Of a DNA stretch of 14,644 bases, positions 12,900 through 14,644 are shown piece after piece; position 1 is the stretch's first letter; every line of letters begins with the position of its first letter. Both the position numbers and the translations under genes were made by a program. The DNA is taken from positions 1 through 14,644 of the forward strand of contig JAISNS010000150.1 of the NCBI GenBank assembly GCA_031276105.1, given 5' to 3'. The notes under the pieces are model-generated. The model worked only from the letters and a program-made list of their open reading frames with translations, had not been told where the DNA came from and ran no database searches. Origin of the DNA: Dysgonamonadaceae bacterium. Lineage in GTDB: Bacteria > Bacteroidota > Bacteroidia > Bacteroidales > Azobacteroidaceae.

Positions 12900-14644
12900 A
12901 TGTCGAGTTTAAGATTTAAAGCAGTAGAAGAAGCTTTTAAGAAAAAAGCAGCAGCCGTATCGGCTCCCGAACAAATCACTTCCGAATATTACGGGAAGTA
13001 TGTGTTTAACAAAGAACAAATGGCTAAGTATCTATCTAAAGAAACATTGGAAGAACTTACCGGAGTAATTGAAAAAGGCAAAACATTGGACCGTGGATTA
13101 GCCAATCATGTAGCAGCCGGCATTAAAATGTGGGCTATCGAAAGAGGAGCTACCCACTATACCCATTGGTTTCAGCCGCTTACCGAAGGAACTGCCGAAA
13201 AGCATGATTCCTTTATTGAGTATGCTACGGTTCCCGGAGGCCCGATTATTGAGGAGTTTTCCGGAAAATTATTGGCGCAACAGGAACCGGACGCTTCCTC
13301 TTTCCCCAGTGGAGGAATCCGCAATACCTTCGAAGCGCGCGGTTACACGGCGTGGGACCCTTCGTCCCCCGCATTTATCGTAGATGATACGCTTTGTATC
13401 CCCACCGTTTTCATCTCTTATACGGGCGAAGCCTTAGACTACAAAACGCCTTTGTTGAAGGCTTTGAACGCAGTAGATAAAGCCGCCACCGCTGTTTGCC
13501 GCTATTTTGACCCGTCTGTGAAGAAAGTATTTTCTTACTTGGGCTGGGAACAGGAATATTTTCTGGTGGACGACGGTCTTTATGCTACCCGTCCCGACTT
13601 GGTGCTGACCGGACGTACTTTATTGGGACATGAATCGGCCAAAAACCAACAGTTGGAAGACCATTATTTCGGTTCTATCCCCACGCGCGTACAGGCTTAT
13701 ATGAAAGACATTGAATTTGAAGGATATAAATATGGTATTCCTTTAAAAACCCGTCACAATGAAGTCGCGCCCAACCAATTTGAATTGGCTCCGATATTCG
13801 GCGAAACCAATTTGTCGGTCGATCAGAACTTGTTGATAATGTCGATCATGAAGAAAGTTGCCCGTCGTCACGGATTCCGTTTGCTGTTGCACGAAAAACC
13901 GTTTGCAGGCATTAACGGTTCGGGTAAACACAACAACTGGTCGCTGGGTACCGATACCGGTGTAGGCCTCCTTACTCCGGGGAAAACACCTGAAGAAAAC
14001 TTGCAATTCATTACTTTCGTCGTCAACATCCTGAGGGCTGTTTACAAACACAATGCTTTACTGAAAGCATCCGTCATGACGGCTCAAAATGCTCATCGTT
14101 TGGGAGCCAATGAAGCGCCGCCCGCTATTGTTTCCGTATTTCTCGGCGCTCAGGTTTCGGCCGTACTGGATAAACTCGAAAAAAGCAGCAGCGAAGAAGC
14201 GATTATCATCGACTCCAAACAACGAATGAAACTGGGCATCACAGCGATTCCCGAAGTGCTTTTAGACAATACCGACCGTAACCGTACTTCTCCGTTTGCT
14301 TTTACCGGCAACCGGTTTGAATTTCGCGCCGTAGGTTCGTCTGCCAACTGCGCTTCCGGAATGATTGCCTTAAATTCGATCGTTGCTGCACAGTTAGTTG
14401 AATTTACGAAAACGGTAGACGCCAAAATTGCAGCCGGAGTAACGAAAGAAAAGGCCATTTTTGATGTTTTGAAAGAGTATATCAAAGAATCCAAACCCAT
14501 CCGTTTCGACGGCAACGGTTATAGCGAAGAATGGAAAGCCGAAGCGCTCAAACGCGGACTGGATTGCGAAACAAGCGTTCCGGTAATCATCGACGCTTAT
14601 ACTACGCCTCAATCCATTCAATTGTTTGAAAACATCGGCGTGTT
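12900..14644 (+). CDS. glnN: Glutamine synthetase type III, 3' end beyond the window
   Basis: Joins ammonia to glutamate using ATP, the main ammonia-assimilating reaction in the cytoplasm. The first 581 codons are present; the family is about 700-730 residues, so some 120-150 residues are cut off by the window end. The ATG at 12900 gives MSSLRFKAVEEAF, the expected N-terminus of type III enzymes. Visible landmarks are GWEQEYFLVD (215-224), the metal/glutamate-binding EVAPNQFELAP (288-298), NGSGKHNNWS (339-348), and the type III signature NRFEFRAVGSSAN (471-483). Type III enzymes form dodecamers unrelated in subunit size to the common type I. The gene has its own promoter and is separated from the upstream surface-protein gene by 350 bases of repeats. 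No damage is seen in the part present. Confidence 0.96.
   Translation, partial: MSSLRFKAVEEAFKKKAAAVSAPEQITSEYYGKYVFNKEQMAKYLSKETLEELTGVIEKGKTLDRGLANHVAAGIKMWAIERGATHYTHWFQPLTEGTAEKHDSFIEYATVPGGPIIEEFSGKLLAQQEPDASSFPSGGIRNTFEARGYTAWDPSSPAFIVDDTLCIPTVFISYTGEALDYKTPLLKALNAVDKAATAVCRYFDPSVKKVFSYLGWEQEYFLVDDGLYATRPDLVLTGRTLLGHESAKNQQLEDHYFGSIPTRVQAYMKDIEFEGYKYGIPLKTRHNEVAPNQFELAPIFGETNLSVDQNLLIMSIMKKVARRHGFRLLLHEKPFAGINGSGKHNNWSLGTDTGVGLLTPGKTPEENLQFITFVVNILRAVYKHNALLKASVMTAQNAHRLGANEAPPAIVSVFLGAQVSAVLDKLEKSSSEEAIIIDSKQRMKLGITAIPEVLLDNTDRNRTSPFAFTGNRFEFRAVGSSANCASGMIALNSIVAAQLVEFTKTVDAKIAAGVTKEKAIFDVLKEYIKESKPIRFDGNGYSEEWKAEALKRGLDCETSVPVIIDAYTTPQSIQLFENIGV

Overview
The window looks like chromosome of a member of the Bacteroidota, most likely order Bacteroidales. 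The pointers are a type III (GlnN-type) glutamine synthetase, a protein with a type IX secretion (T9SS) C-terminal sorting domain, the compact chloride channel/fmt and threonylcarbamoyl-AMP synthase gene arrangement, A-rich leaders without Shine-Dalgarno sites, and several promoters matching the Bacteroides pattern TTTG - about 19-20 nt - TAnnTTTG. Genus cannot be fixed from the sequence.

Left part (86-7170, all minus strand): six genes packed with gaps of 0-15 bp or short overlaps, probably one operon read right to left from a promoter near 7205: thrC, a radical SAM protein, a short Sua5/TsaC-type threonylcarbamoyl-AMP synthase, a polyprenyl-phosphate glycosyl-1-phosphate transferase, a ClC-family chloride channel with two CBS domains, and fmt. 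The operon mixes threonine synthesis, tRNA modification, initiator tRNA formylation, anion transport and the first step of surface polysaccharide assembly.

Middle (7434-9987): thiD on the plus strand, divergent from thrC and with its own promoter. It converges, with only 8 bp between stops, on a two-gene minus-strand unit encoding a T9SS-sorted secreted protein and a small exported protein of unknown function whose GTG start overlaps the upstream stop.

Right part (9988-12899): an accessory islet. A consensus promoter at 10201-10232 drives a small ORF that contains a perfect 21-nt palindrome and a perfect (AC)30 tract. A REP-like pair of 33-nt inverted arms follows, then a 620-residue secreted multidomain protein in which a LamG-like region seems to be inserted inside an IPT/TIG domain, then more palindromic repeats. 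A 24-nt intergenic repeat occurs on both sides of that gene in the same orientation. No consensus promoter lies immediately before the gene, so the (AC)30 leader may be part of its expression unit. This combination (promoter, dinucleotide tract, inverted repeats, modular surface protein) is the most interesting part of the window and could be a phase-variable surface-protein locus; that is inference.

Right edge (12900-14644): the first 581 codons of type III glutamine synthetase, cut off by the window end, behind a promoter whose spacer contains an A10 run.
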